A stretch of 64,000 nt of DNA from the NCBI GenBank assembly GCA_020744425.1, contig JAGMUV010000015.1, positions 1,426,001 through 1,490,000 on the forward strand. Direction: 5' to 3'. Position 1 is the stretch's first letter, and the number at the start of each line of letters is the position of its first letter. A model generated the notes under the pieces. The model searched no databases and was not told the DNA's origin. It saw nothing but the letters and a program-made list of their open reading frames with translations. The position numbers and the translations under genes were made by a program. This document shows positions 42,911-54,394 of the stretch, piece by piece. The DNA comes from Dactylonectria macrodidyma. Its lineage: Eukaryota > Ascomycota > Sordariomycetes > Hypocreales > Nectriaceae.

Positions 42911-45900
42911 TATATCTTAATTAACTCTAACGTATATTAGTACGAGGTTAATCGTTACGTTAGATCTAACTATAGATCCGCCTACTTATAGTAAGATATA
43001 AGTATAAATAGCAAACTACTATTAACTAGAATCAATTAGTAGTTAATATAATTAGGAGCTCTAAGTTAAGTATATAAAGTGCTAATAAAGAGAGTATTAA
43101 TAAAGTATGCTAAGAGAGCGCCTTTTATTAGTAGGTCTAGTAATACTTTACTAAGTCTATAGATAAGGATAGTGAAAGGACTATTAATATAGAAGATAAT
43201 AAAGGGATATTTATTAGACCTTTTATATAACTTATAGTAAATTCTATTAAAGAAGATTTAAATACTTAAACTTATAAGATTATAGATAATAGCTAATTTA
43301 TAGTCTATATAAAAGACTAAGATAGAAGATTTAAGAACTTTCTAATTAATACTAATAATATTAAATTAATAGTCTAGAAATACTCTAAAGTATGAGCCTT
43401 AATAATTCATAATTTTACTAAGCAATTAGTAATTAGAGAGCAGTAAAATAAGCTTATTAAACTATATAATAAGTATATTAAAATGACTAAGCAACTCATT
43501 AAAGAGTATAATAAGGCAATTAAGGCTAAAGTAATAGCCTATACTAAAGTAGTATAGATTAATAAAGAACTAGTATGATTAAAAGCAGTATATTATACTA
43601 TCCCTCTCTATAAAGACACGCCTCTTAGGAATAAGATAACAGCTAAGACTAAGCTGTGCTAAAAGCAGAAAAGTGACCTACCTAAGCTTAATAATAGTAA
43701 GGAACCGGACTTCAAAGACTAGCTCATTAAGGCCAGATGCAAGCTATAATATAACAGCCTACAAGACTACTCTAAAGAGGAGAATAAGGTATATTATATT
43801 TTCAGTTATTATAAGGGTATTGCGGCTACTTATTTATGCCCCCGCATGCCTGAGAATATAGAGGAAGATGCCTTTAAGACTACTAAAGATATCTTCTAAG
43901 CCCTAATAACCCTCTTCTAAAATAAGAATAAGAAGATTAAAGCGTAAGAGGAGTTTAAGGCCTTAAAATACTATACTAATAGTAGCTAGCATAGCTTCTA
44001 CATTAAGTTCTTAGCTATAGCGAATGATACTAAGATCCCTAAAAGGGATTAGAAAGAAGAGCTCTATAATAAAGTACTAGTAAAGATAAAACATACTATA
44101 GCTATATAGCACTTTACTAAAGAAATAAGCTTCAATACCTTTATAATAACACTTAGCAATATTATAGTAATAGAAGAGGCCTATATAAAGACCTTAATAA
44201 AGAAAGATAGTAAGAAGACTAGTAAGTTATAGACTAATAAGAGCGATAGTACTATTACTAAGAAGAAAGACATTAAGAAGTTAGTAACTTTAATACCTAA
44301 GTACTTAAAGACTAAGATTAATAGTAAATAGACTTTTAAAGACCTAGAGGTTTGTAAGCTAGCTAAAGAAAGGAAGTGCTTTAAGTATAAGAAAGTTAGC
44401 CATACTTACTAAGAGTGTCTAAAAGGAAGTAAAGTAAACGAAGTTTATACTAAGGCTAAGAAAGCAGGGCAGACGATTACTATTATAATCCTTAATAAAT
44501 CAGATAAGTCATCCTCTAAATCAGAAAAAGATAAGTCCTAAGGGAAGTCTCTTCTCTAAGACCTAAATTATAATTACTAATCTTTAATAAAGGCTTAATT
44601 AATATAGATAAACTACTTAGTAAAGAGAAGCTTTACTATCCTTATATAATAGTAAGTTTAGGGTTAGTAATTAAAGTTAAAGGTCTATATAATACTAGAG
44701 TGGATAGTTATATCTTTATAAATAAGGATCTAGCCCTAAGGATATACTAATAACTATAAAGCTATTAAATCCTAATCCTAGGGTAGGGACTTACTATTAA
44801 GGGATATAAGGGCAGATAATAATAGATTATTTATATTATAGTAATAATGCTAAATATAGATAGTAGATAATAATTAAATTGTCTGATATTAGAACTTAGA
44901 ATATATTAAGAGCTGATTATTAAGAGGATATAGTTTAAAAAGTATAATATAGAAATCTCTACTAAATATCACCGCTTATAATAGCCTAATAATAAGCCAA
45001 AGGATTACTTTAATAATAATATTATAATACTAATATCTTTATTAAAGGGCCCTCGCTATTTAAGGCTAGTAAACTAGGCTAATATAGAATAATACAATTA
45101 ACTAAGTATAGAATGAAAGAAGGCTTATAAGGATCGGATCCTTAGAAAAGGAGATTGCTTACTAAGAAGGCAATAGTTAGATAATACTAAAGAGAATATA
45201 ACTAAGATAAATAGAGTATTAAAGGATATAGCGCCTTCTTTCTTAATAAAGGACTTTAATACTAAGCTAATAATAATCTAAGCTAACTTACTATAGTAAC
45301 TAATAATTAATACTAAGAGAGTTATAATTAAAATTAGTATTATTAGTACTAATAGGTAGTAGAAGAGGGTAGTTAAGTAAGAGAATATTAAATAGATTAG
45401 TAAAATCACCCTCTAGGAGATTGATAAGATTATTAAAGAATGACTAAAATAAAAAGAAGCTAGAAAGGAGAACCTTTATAAAGATACGCCTGAATTAAAA
45501 GAGAAAGTAGAGTTAAAGTTACTTTAATAATACTTATACTTATAATATGCCTTCTTTAAGGCTAAGTCTAATGCCTTACTACCTTACTAGCTAGGTATTA
45601 ATATAAAGCTAGAATTAAAAAAGCTAATTTCTAATAGTTAGAAGGTCTTGCTAATATATAAGTTAAGCCTTAAATAGCTAGAAGTAATAAAGAACTATAT
45701 TAAAAAGTACTTATAAAAAGGATTTATTATACTAGCAGATAATGCACTATATATATTACTAGTCCTATTTATAAAAAAGAAGAATAGCGGATAGTGCTTT
45801 TATATAGACTATAAGAAGCTTAATGAGTTAATAGTAAAGGAATATTATATACTACTTTTAATAAAAGAAACCCAGTTAAGGCTAGTAAAGGCAAAAGTAT

Positions 45901-48900
45901 TTATAAAACTTAATATCTAATAAGCCTTTTATTAGATGCGGATATCCTTAGATTCTAAGGATCTTATAGCCTTTAAAACTTAGTATAATACTTATAAGTA
46001 TAAGGTAATACTATTTAGTCTAATTAATAGCCCTTCACACTTCTAAGCTTATATTAACCACATCCTAATAGATCTTCTAAATATTTATTATATAATATAT
46101 ATTAATAATATTCTTATTTACTTAGAAAACATTAAGGACTATAAAGCATATATTAATATAGTCTTAAAACGCTTAGTTATAGTAGGATTATAAGTAGATA
46201 TTAATAAGTCAGAATTCTATATTATAAAGACAGAATTCTTAAGCTTTATAATTATAATAAATAGGATCTAGATAGATTTAAAGAAGATAAAAGCTATTAT
46301 AGACTAAGAAGAACTAATAAATATATAAAGAATATAGGCCTTCTTTAAGTTTTATAACTTCTACTAAAAGTTTATTAAGTTTTATAGTTAGATAATATGA
46401 CTGCTTATACTATTAATAAAGAAGAGGATCTTATAAAAATAGACTAAAGAGGAGATAATTATAATAAAGGCTATAAAATTAGTAATTTCATTAGCCCTAT
46501 ACTAAGCCTAGTATAACCCTCTCTATAATATAATTATTAAGACTAATGCGTTAGGAGGTATAGTAATTATAATACTAACCTAGAAGAGTGAAGATAAGGA
46601 CTGGCACTCTATAGCTTTCTTCTTTAAGATAATGAATAATATAAAGATACATTACCTAATTCATAACTAAGAGATGCTTATAATAATATTAGCCTTAAAG
46701 GAATAGAATGCTAAGCTCTTAAGGCTCTAATAGTAATTCTTAGTTATTACTAACTATAAAGCCCTTAAGTACTTCTTAACTAAATAACGCTTTAATAGTA
46801 AGTAAGTACAGTAAGTAGATAACCTAGTACCTTATAACTTTAAGATTACTTACTATCTAGAATAAGAGAATATTATAGTGAATGCTCTATCTTAGAAGTC
46901 ATCCGAACTAGCTATACAGAAAGCATGATAAGAAGCTGCGTAGAATAGAGTACTCTTAAGTCAGGACCTAGTAATTAATTCTATTAACTATAAGGTCATA
47001 GCCAGCCCCTATACTAAGCCTGGTTCTAAAGAAGGGCCAGAAGTGGCATTAATTAGAGCTAAAGCTATTAAGTCTTCAGTCAGCTCTAGAAGAGAGGCTA
47101 TCCAAGCGCTAGAAGGATAGAAGCTACTTAACGCCATCCTCTGAGCTAATAGGGCTTCTCCCTAATTACTGCCTTACTAAAAGAACGCAGAGAAGAAGGC
47201 TAATAGTTAGATAATAAATGAAGGTATAGTTTACTAGAACTAGCGCATTTTTATTCTAGATAAAGGTATTCTTTAAACGCTAGTCATTAAGAAGAATTAC
47301 TATAAGCTTAATATAGCTTACTTAGGATATAATAAAACCGTCAGATTGGTTACTAAGAGGTTCTAGTAGCCAGGCTTATTAGCTAACGTCAATTAGTTCT
47401 AGGCAAATTATAAGCTATATAGAAGGGCTTATACTAATAGAGATAAGACCTCCGGATTGCTATACTTATTAGAAGTCCTATACTGGATATAGTAGTATAT
47501 AATAATAGACTTCTATTATATACCTAAGGATAAGAATGGATATAACTATATATAGGTAGTTATTAATTAGCTTAGTAAGATCGCTTTTTCTATACCTTAC
47601 TACTGTAAAGGCTATAGCAGTGGAAGGAGTGGAAGGAGTGGAAGGTTATTAGTGGAACTCGGCGATTGTGGGTCAAGGAATTGACCAATCAGAAAAGGGA
47701 TTGAAGATTCAGAAAGAGCAGGAAAAGACGATTAGAAAGGTAGTCGGTTTGATGTGATTGGTTGAGAAATGCATGTATTGATGATGATAATCCTTCTGGA
47801 CTGGCTAGAGAAAAGCCCCAGCTTTATAGAGAGATTGCTGTCCAGTCACATGTCCAATCTAACAGGGGATTTGGACAATTTGTCATAGTAAAACCGGGTA
47901 AGACGTGTCCCGAGTTTTAGGACTGTTGGACGTATGTCTGATGCTTGAACTCTAACCTTATTAAAGGTTCTTATTATAGATATCCTTTGTAGTTATAGTA
48001 TAAGGAAGGTAGGCTTTCTGAGGCATAATATATACTATTATAAAGCTAAAAATCAGGAGATTTTGAATATGTTATTTATAGTCTTATCTGATAAGAGCTA
48101 AAGGAGATATTTCCTTATCAGTTATATATTTTATATATAAGGACTTTACAACTACTAAATAGTAATAGCGAAAGACATAGTATATATATACTACTATTAT
48201 ATCTACTATGTTTTTAGAGTGCTAGAGATAGTAACATTAGACTAAGGATTACAGTTTATTACCACTTTTATAGATAAGCTATATAAGCTTATTAGAGTAA
48301 AGTAGAAACTAAGCATAGTAGAATACCTCTAGACAGATAGGAATACTAAGATCTATAATTAATACTTAAACTACTAATTATAACCATTTATTAACTATTA
48401 CTAAGATAACTAAAGTGAATTACTACTATTAATAGACTATATATAAATAAATCTTTACTATAAGTCACTAAGTATAGAACTAATAAGACTATTACTTAGC
48501 TACTTGCCCTAATCCTAACTTAACTAGGATAAGAGAACTGACCTTAAGAGCTATAAAATAAAAGCTGAATGTTTATTAAAGGAGGATGCCTAATAGTATG
48601 CTAAGCGGATTGCGGACTCTATTAAAGTTACTAGGCAGAATCTCTACTAAGCATAGGAATAGTAGATCTACTAAGCTAATAAGAAGCGCTAAGAACTAGA
48701 TTTTATAATTAGGAATAAAGTCTAGGTTAATATACGCAGACTTATAAGTATAAGACCTAGCTAGGCATTAGACTGAAAGAAGAGAGGGCTATAGACTATT
48801 ATAGAATAAGTCAGGCATTTATACTACTTAGACTTACCCTCCTTATAGTATATAAACCTAATTCTATATATAGATTAGTTATAGCATTATCCTAATAATC

Positions 48901-49339
48901 TAATGCTAGAGCAGGATAAAGACCTACTATTACTTAAAGTTATTAATAGTACTAAAAAGTATAAGGTTTATAAGATTAAAGAGTTATAGTATAATAAGTA
49001 TAATAAATAGCTCTAATATAAGGTAGACTGAGTTAGATATAATCCTAATAATAAATAGTACCCTACTAAAAACTTTAAAAATGCACTAATATAACTAAAA
49101 GAGTTCTATAAAGAATATTTAAATATACTTAGGCTACTAAAGCGATTATAGGCCTAGGTTAATGCAATTACTATAGATATAGACATACTAGAGCACTCTA
49201 ATAATAATTAACTAATTAAACTAAGCCAGGGGCCTAAGAAAGCATAATAGAAACGAAGAGTCTTTATTATCTAGCGATCATAAGAATTTAATAACTTGTG
49301 CTTATATAGCTATTTTAAGCGCCTTAAAGAAAGGGGTAA
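42911..49339 (+). pseudogene. Gypsy gag-pol remnant, RIP-degraded
   Basis: Plus-strand frames with dozens of TAA/TAG stops retain enough pattern to place domains. Gag: an N-terminal capsid-like region at about 43690-44150 and a zinc knuckle near 44380 (first Cys and His kept, second Cys changed). Pol: protease-like segment about 44620-44760; reverse transcriptase about 45730-46160 with CFYIDYKKLNELI and FSLINSPSHF; the YVDD-type site reads YINN. RNase H about 46520-46760 includes TNALGGIVI and a DWHSIAFFF segment. Integrase: about 47480-47600 and 48200-48560. Chromodomain: about 48960-49150, with LQYKVD and YPTKNFKNA. Nothing is translatable. Confidence 0.82.
47605..48165. mobile_element. Insertion within gypsy integrase, identity unknown
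   Basis: Integrase similarity stops at SIPYYCKGY (about 47605) and resumes near 48165. The inserted DNA begins with three copies of GTGGAAGGA-type 10-mers (47614-47643) and is of ordinary base composition to about 47960, then TA-rich. ATAGC occurs at both junctions (left about 47609, right about 48165) and could be a 5-bp target duplication, which would suit a solo LTR, but I could not define the exact ends. Confidence 0.5.
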
Positions 49340-49532
49340 TATAATGAGAGCGTCTAAAGTGCTAAACCCAGGGTAGGATTAATACATAACTAGGACGCAC
49401 GGAGCAGGCTATAGGGACTATTAACGTATGTATGTATCTACGTGCCTGCCCGCTTTCTCTTTCCTCTTCATCGTAGTATTCTCGCAATACAGTAGCATTA
49501 CCTCTTGAGTTGATCTCATACGGCCTGTGATA
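49340..49532 (+). repeat. Gypsy 3' LTR
   Basis: 193 bp partner of 39449-39641, followed by the AAAAT duplication. It is less mutated than the left copy in its 3' half (for example CATCGTAG versus TATTATAG). Confidence 0.9.
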
Positions 49533-49652
49533 AAAATTACTATACTATTTTCTTTTTTTTTAAATATCTAAAAATGATTTTTTTATATTTTTAATAATTA
49601 TATAGCCTGTTTTAAAAATCTGATATTATTGCTTTTAGCTATATAGTATGAG

Positions 49653-49695
49653 TGTCTGGCAAGCTTGTTTGACTAGCATGCTTATTATGTACGTT
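49653..49695. repeat. Outer inverted repeat, right arm
   Basis: Inverted partner of 39178-39220. The two arms flank the gypsy element and belong to the DNA that was its target. Confidence 0.72.
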
Positions 49696-50596
49696 ATTTA
49701 AAAATTTAGTTAATTAAATTATAAAATAAATTTAATAAAGACTTTTTTTAATAGTCTTTTTATTAATTTATTATTAAATAGCTATATGTAACGGGTAATT
49801 CGCTGAGGGCTCGTGGAGCCCTCGCTAGCGATTCGCCGGCTGTTATATAGCGGATGTGTGAAATGTTGCTTAAGGTCAAGACACGAGGGATCTAGAGCAA
49901 GCAAGATTGGATCCGTAGCACTCTGGAGGTCAATGGCTCCGCCACATCCCACATTAAATCAGACATGCCCGCCGGAATCAGATGCAAGGCAGTGAATCTA
50001 GAATAAGATCTATCGACTCGCTTGTGGCAATTTTCAAGCTATCCAACGCGTGAACTGGCTTGGAGGGTTTCAGATCTAAGACGCCAAGACTGCGAGTAGT
50101 TCCAAATCTCAGTAGAGGACCTTTTGACGGTAAAAGTAGTAAGAGATGCCTAACATGCGTCAGAGTGACGGGAAATATTATTCGCAAGGCCCAGCGAAGC
50201 AAATCTGATAAGTAACTCCTCAGTCCGGCTTGAAGTAGTGGCGCGATGTGGGTGGCCAGATTGCTTTTGACATCATGGCATGGCCTTCGTGACATTGCTT
50301 TCATAGAGGACTCTTTCAGTCGAGATGAGGTCTTAGTATAAGTATCCGGTGGCCTCGCCGTGTCTCCTTCCCCAGTTAGACATACAAGGAATCACAAAAC
50401 ACGCAAATTGTTAGAACACGTTTCACAATATGCATAGAAACAGAAAGAAAATAACATAATACAAGTTTGTCGTATATTGGAAGGACCTAGTCGTAATTAC
50501 TGAGTCGGCCAGCATGATGCTACTTCATCATCGCCAAGCTAAGAGCGGTTCATACTCATTATTAAGATTTACCTCAATATTTTCTAATATTTACAC
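49696..50596. other. Intergenic beyond the transposon stack
   Basis: AT-rich to about 49790, then normal. A perfect 8-bp hairpin, GAGGGCTC GTG GAGCCCTC, lies at 49806-49824 exactly where composition changes. No gene recognised; the frame at 49978-50304 (-) shows no domain. Confidence 0.5.
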
Positions 50597-51240
50597 TACA
50601 ACCCTAGAACCAAACACCTCGAGAGCTTTCTTGCTGGCCTCTCTCGCATCCATTCTCTCAAAGTAAGCGACCACATTTTTACGCCCAGGATCAAGGATGC
50701 AAGGCGTCATGCCTGTGGTTTTGCCTTTCATAAGAGCATAGAAGTGAACATCGGCTGCTCAAAACCTCGACCCGCAAAGTAGTATTTGTCCTCCAGCTGA
50801 TCGTCGAGGATGTCTAGGAAATGATTTATTGCGACCATTTGAAGAAGACGAGCCTCGGTATTGGAATTCGATGCCCTCGATAAAAGTCGACTGCACCTGG
50901 GTCATTTCGAACCCATGCAATCACAGGCTGCGCGATCTCCAGATCCATTCTTCTGAGCCACATGCGTGTCTCAGCTCGTTCAGCAGAGGTTTCGCCGAAC
51001 AGAGACTTGCCCCCTTTAGCTACCTTGTCCAGGTACTCGCAGATGGCCGTCATTTCGGTCAAGATGAAGCCGTTATCAAGAACTAGCGCTGGTAATTCTC
51101 CTTGAAGGTTGACCTGAGTCCGGTACTCGAGACCCCGATTCTCGAGTTTCATGATATCGATGTTCACGACGTCAAGCATTAGCCACCTCTTTCAAGAATG
51201 AACAGCCGTCCAACCATGGGGTTGGATGTTGGTGCGTCAT
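50597..51240 (-). pseudogene. Glutathione S-transferase pseudogene
   Basis: Similar to fungal GSTs throughout but in three or more frames. An N-terminal piece (GRLFILERGG, about 51220-51190) is followed by a stop; the next frame, 51179-50880, has DVVNIDIMKLENRG, LPALVLDNGFILTEMTAICEYLD and YRGHRIPIP. A frame change near 50865 leads to EARLLQMVAINHFLDILDDQL, and another near 50765 leads to AADVHFYALMKGK and VVAYFERMDAREASKKAL, ending at 50597. No intron explains these shifts. A working copy would be about 220 aa. The conserved thioredoxin-fold half is present, but no intact protein can be made. Confidence 0.82.
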
Positions 51241-52082
51241 AATATTTTATGTTGATCAGTTTTGCGAATCAGTTTTGCGAAAATCGTCTTATTAAAGGCT
51301 CATCAACCACTAGGGTGTTGTCGTTCACGTTGGAAGATAGAATGTAACAGTCTCGTTGCAATTCAGGCGCACAAATTGAAGATGACTTATGTAGTCTTGA
51401 ACTTTGGGTGCTTTAAAGAAGTCACGTGTCTTGACCAGCACGTAATGCATATGAGGCGAGCTTGAGAATGGCCTAATATCAGTGGCTGCCTACTAAGTTG
51501 ATGGTGGGGGATTCTCACGTCAGACTAGGCTAGCATAGGCGGCATACTTGGCACTTGTTTTTTTCTTCAGGAAAAATAGAGCCTAAGAAATATTTGTATG
51601 TAAGCACTAGGAGGCAGGGTAGTTGGACATCACCACGATGGCTGACTCTGGGAGAGCCTGGCGGGGTCGTTTGTAATGTGACGAATGCTACCAACGATGT
51701 AGATCATGAACCCCTCAGAAGATGCTCGCTACACGAAAGATCAGCGGGTTTCGGCCAATTGAGTCGATCGAGCACCATACTAATTATAAGTCGTCCCAAG
51801 CAAAGTTTGAGCGGAGTGGGTAGTGTAACTGTCCCCTCACACCGCTTATGTTTGATACTGACTAATTACACCTCTGATTCCAAGGTTAGTGGCCTCTCCT
51901 CATAGGCCAGACAACTTCATCTATTTGGAGGGGTCATGTTTCTTGGCAAATTGTCTTACAGCAAAGCCTGAGAACTCAGATCACTAGCTCACTCTACGTC
52001 ACCACGCAGATGCGGGGTCGCGAATTCCGTCGTTCCGAGCTCCACGTGTGTTACAAAATCTGAATAGGTCGAGCCGCACCAT
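51241..52082. other. Intergenic, no gene recognised
   Basis: About 0.8 kb. Frames at 51262-51465 and 51555-51905 (+) show no domains. Confidence 0.45.
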
Positions 52083-52182
52083 CATGATTTCGTCTTCCAT
52101 CATATTCCATCTTACCCCTGCAATCGTCTTTTCCACTCGACGCCCTCTGCAGCCGCTCTTCAAGCGGCATATTCCTGATACT

Positions 52183-52875
52183 ATGGCTCAGCATCAGCCG
52201 ACTAAACCAGGATTTGTGCGGGTCAAAACCACCCTTACAAAGGAGCCATACCCGCCGTTGGAAGACCGTCCGGTTCTGAGAACTGAGCGTCTGATCTTGA
52301 AGCCATATTATGAGGGCGCCGCAAAAGATCTTTTTCCCATGCGCCTCCAACCAGAAGTTATGATGTGGACATCACAAGGTGTGCCAGACAACAACCTCGA
52401 GGAAACTAAGCAATGGGTCTCTCAGAGGTTGCCGCCGCATCACCAAAAAGACTATAGCTTCGTGATCAGTCTCATCAGTACAGACGAAGTCATCGGTACT
52501 GGTGGCACCTACAGACGAGCATGTGAGCTTGGATGGCCAGAGATCGGATACGCATTTCGCAAGGAGGCTTGGGGTAAAGGCTTTGCAACCGAGTTTCTGC
52601 GCGCGTTTCTGCAAGTTTGGTGGAAACTTCCACGGATCGAAAGTTGGGTTGAAGTGGATCAAGTCACACTCACCAGTGAGGAGTTAGCAAGTAATGCGGA
52701 TATGCTTGTGCAAGAACGGTGTGGTGCGGTGACGATTAGGGACAACCTGGGGAGCAAGCGAGTGCTAGAGAAAACGGGGTTCAAAAACGTGATAGAATGG
52801 AAAAGTAAAACAAAGGAGTGGATCCTGTGTGGCTGGGTTTTGGCAGAGGAGTTACAAGTGTTGCCCAATGAGTGA
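52183..52875 (+). CDS. GNAT-family N-acetyltransferase 2 (RimJ/RimL type)
   Basis: An acetyltransferase of the Acetyltransf_3 type, 230 aa from the ATG at 52183 (MAQHQPTKPG). The domain starts at VLRTERLILKPYYEGAAKDL; FVISLISTDEVIGTGGTYR is the central sheet and EIGYAFRKEAWGKGFATEFL the acetyl-CoA loop (W-G-K-G-F-A). It ends with IRDNLGSKRVLEKTGFKNV, the usual N-x-x-S-x-x-V-L-E-K-x-G-F motif. Family members act on protein N-termini, antibiotics or small amines; substrate unknown. An in-frame ATG at 52084 would add 33 residues rich in Ser/Arg that could be a mitochondrial leader, so the true start is uncertain. Confidence 0.88.
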   Translation: MAQHQPTKPGFVRVKTTLTKEPYPPLEDRPVLRTERLILKPYYEGAAKDLFPMRLQPEVMMWTSQGVPDNNLEETKQWVSQRLPPHHQKDYSFVISLISTDEVIGTGGTYRRACELGWPEIGYAFRKEAWGKGFATEFLRAFLQVWWKLPRIESWVEVDQVTLTSEELASNADMLVQERCGAVTIRDNLGSKRVLEKTGFKNVIEWKSKTKEWILCGWVLAEELQVLPNE

Positions 52876-54394
52876 TGGAAAAGATCAGTCACTGTAGCCC
52901 AAAGTATGTCCTTAATTCCCGGCTTTACTGGAGCTAGTTTCGTCACCACGGGTGCCGCCCTCGTCAGATAACCTAACTATAGGGTCTGCCGCTTTGGTGT
53001 TGTGTACCATTGGCTACGTAATTCGATTTCTATATCGCACTTTGTCGTCTTGGAAGCCTCTGCTAAAATGATGTTCTAATCATCATGTACATGAGTAATT
53101 TTAAGAACTAGGGGATGCATGATAGCATGAGTTCGATCAGGCCCATCGAGAGCTGGTCTCCTTGTTCGCTCTCACGCATCAATTGAATGAAGTGATCAGG
53201 AGAAAGGCGATCTTGGGGAAAGAAGCTGTTGCGGGGATCTATCCTATTTGATGCGTTGCCAAAATGTTTCGCCTCGAGTTGCTTTGCGACCCCATGCGTT
53301 GTAAACTTTGCTCTGCAAATTAAGGCCGATTGAACCCACCAGCCCCTTCGCTTCCTTTCGACAGTAGATAGAAATCGAACATGCTAACAAATATACCAGA
53401 GTCTAGATATTTCTTAGCCCGTTCCTGGATATAATCTGATTGCATATATGCTATATATATATCGCAACTTACAAACCTTTTATAATAGATTACTTTAGTA
53501 AGTAATTCTAGCAGGTCATTAGCTCTAAAAGCTATACTCACTTTTCAATAAAGGCAGACTCATCTTTCCCTTCAGTCTTGTAAAATTAGTATGTCTTCGC
53601 ACCTTCCTCTTTTGAGGTAGCATTCGCAACCTCCATAAAGGCTACGTAAACCTGGTTATAATAGTAAGTCATGAGATTCCTACGACATATTTTAGGCAAA
53701 CAAGTGAGGAAAACATACCTCGTCAATCTTACTCGGGTTCACCGCGATAGTAGAGACAGAAAAGTAAGGGGTAGATATGTCCGAAGCAATAGTGTCGTAT
53801 TTAAGAATATGAGTAAATCGTGCTTCTAGATGTGTTATTAGATACAGGGTATTCTAAGGAATGAAAGATTTTTAAATGTAATGTAGGTAGTTTTGGGGGG
53901 GTGGGGGTTAAGCGATAAACTTAAGGAATTGTTACCAAGCGTGAGACTGATGTCACGACCTGATCGGACACCTGTCATGTGGTGCTACCTAATAACAACC
54001 CCGCCCTACAAATTTCTAACCAATCCTTGTAGGATTACGACCCAAATCGTGATCCTGTGAAAGGATTATAATTGTTGGATAGCTTAGGTGACCACTCTGA
54101 TGACCTCATAACGTGTGTGTATATTGTGTATGTTCTATTCTGGCTCCCGCCCCTTGTGGTCGGGCCCAATTCAACAGTGACCGCGTCGCAGCGCTTGTCG
54201 CTAGGTCATAGGCCAAAAATCGCTGTAACAACGGTGCTTAGTCATTTTCGAGCCTATGGGCTCCCCATGGTGGCTCCATCTGAGTCATCTGTCAGCAAAG
54301 TCGCTTCCAACCAACTCTTTCCATTCACAATTATAGTCAACGCTCATCTATCAGTCAACGGAGACGTTCAAGCCTATCGGAGTCGCGAGGAGCC
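52876..54394. other. Intergenic, no gene recognised
   Basis: About 1.5 kb. A G-run at about 53896-53908 was noted. No domain, RNA gene or repeat was identified. Confidence 0.5.

Larger units (their letters stand above)
39449..49532 (+). mobile_element. Ty3/gypsy LTR retrotransposon (chromovirus), RIP-mutated and nested
   Basis: LTRs of 193 bp at 39449-39641 and 49340-49532, with identical 5-bp target duplication AAAAT on both sides (39444-39448, 49533-49537). A polypurine-like AAAGAAAGGGG precedes the right LTR. The internal region, read on the plus strand with many stops, shows gag with a CCHC-knuckle remnant (about 44370-44420), reverse transcriptase (about 45700-46300), RNase H (about 46500-46900), integrase (about 47450-48700) and a C-terminal chromodomain (about 48950-49160). 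Base composition is strongly TA-rich with TAA/TAG scattered, as expected from RIP. It is split by the copia element near its 5' end and by another insertion in integrase. Confidence 0.9.

Noticed and set aside
43673..43861. Plus-strand frame of 62 codons inside gypsy
   Set aside because: It is out of frame with gag remnants and arises in TA-rich mutated DNA.
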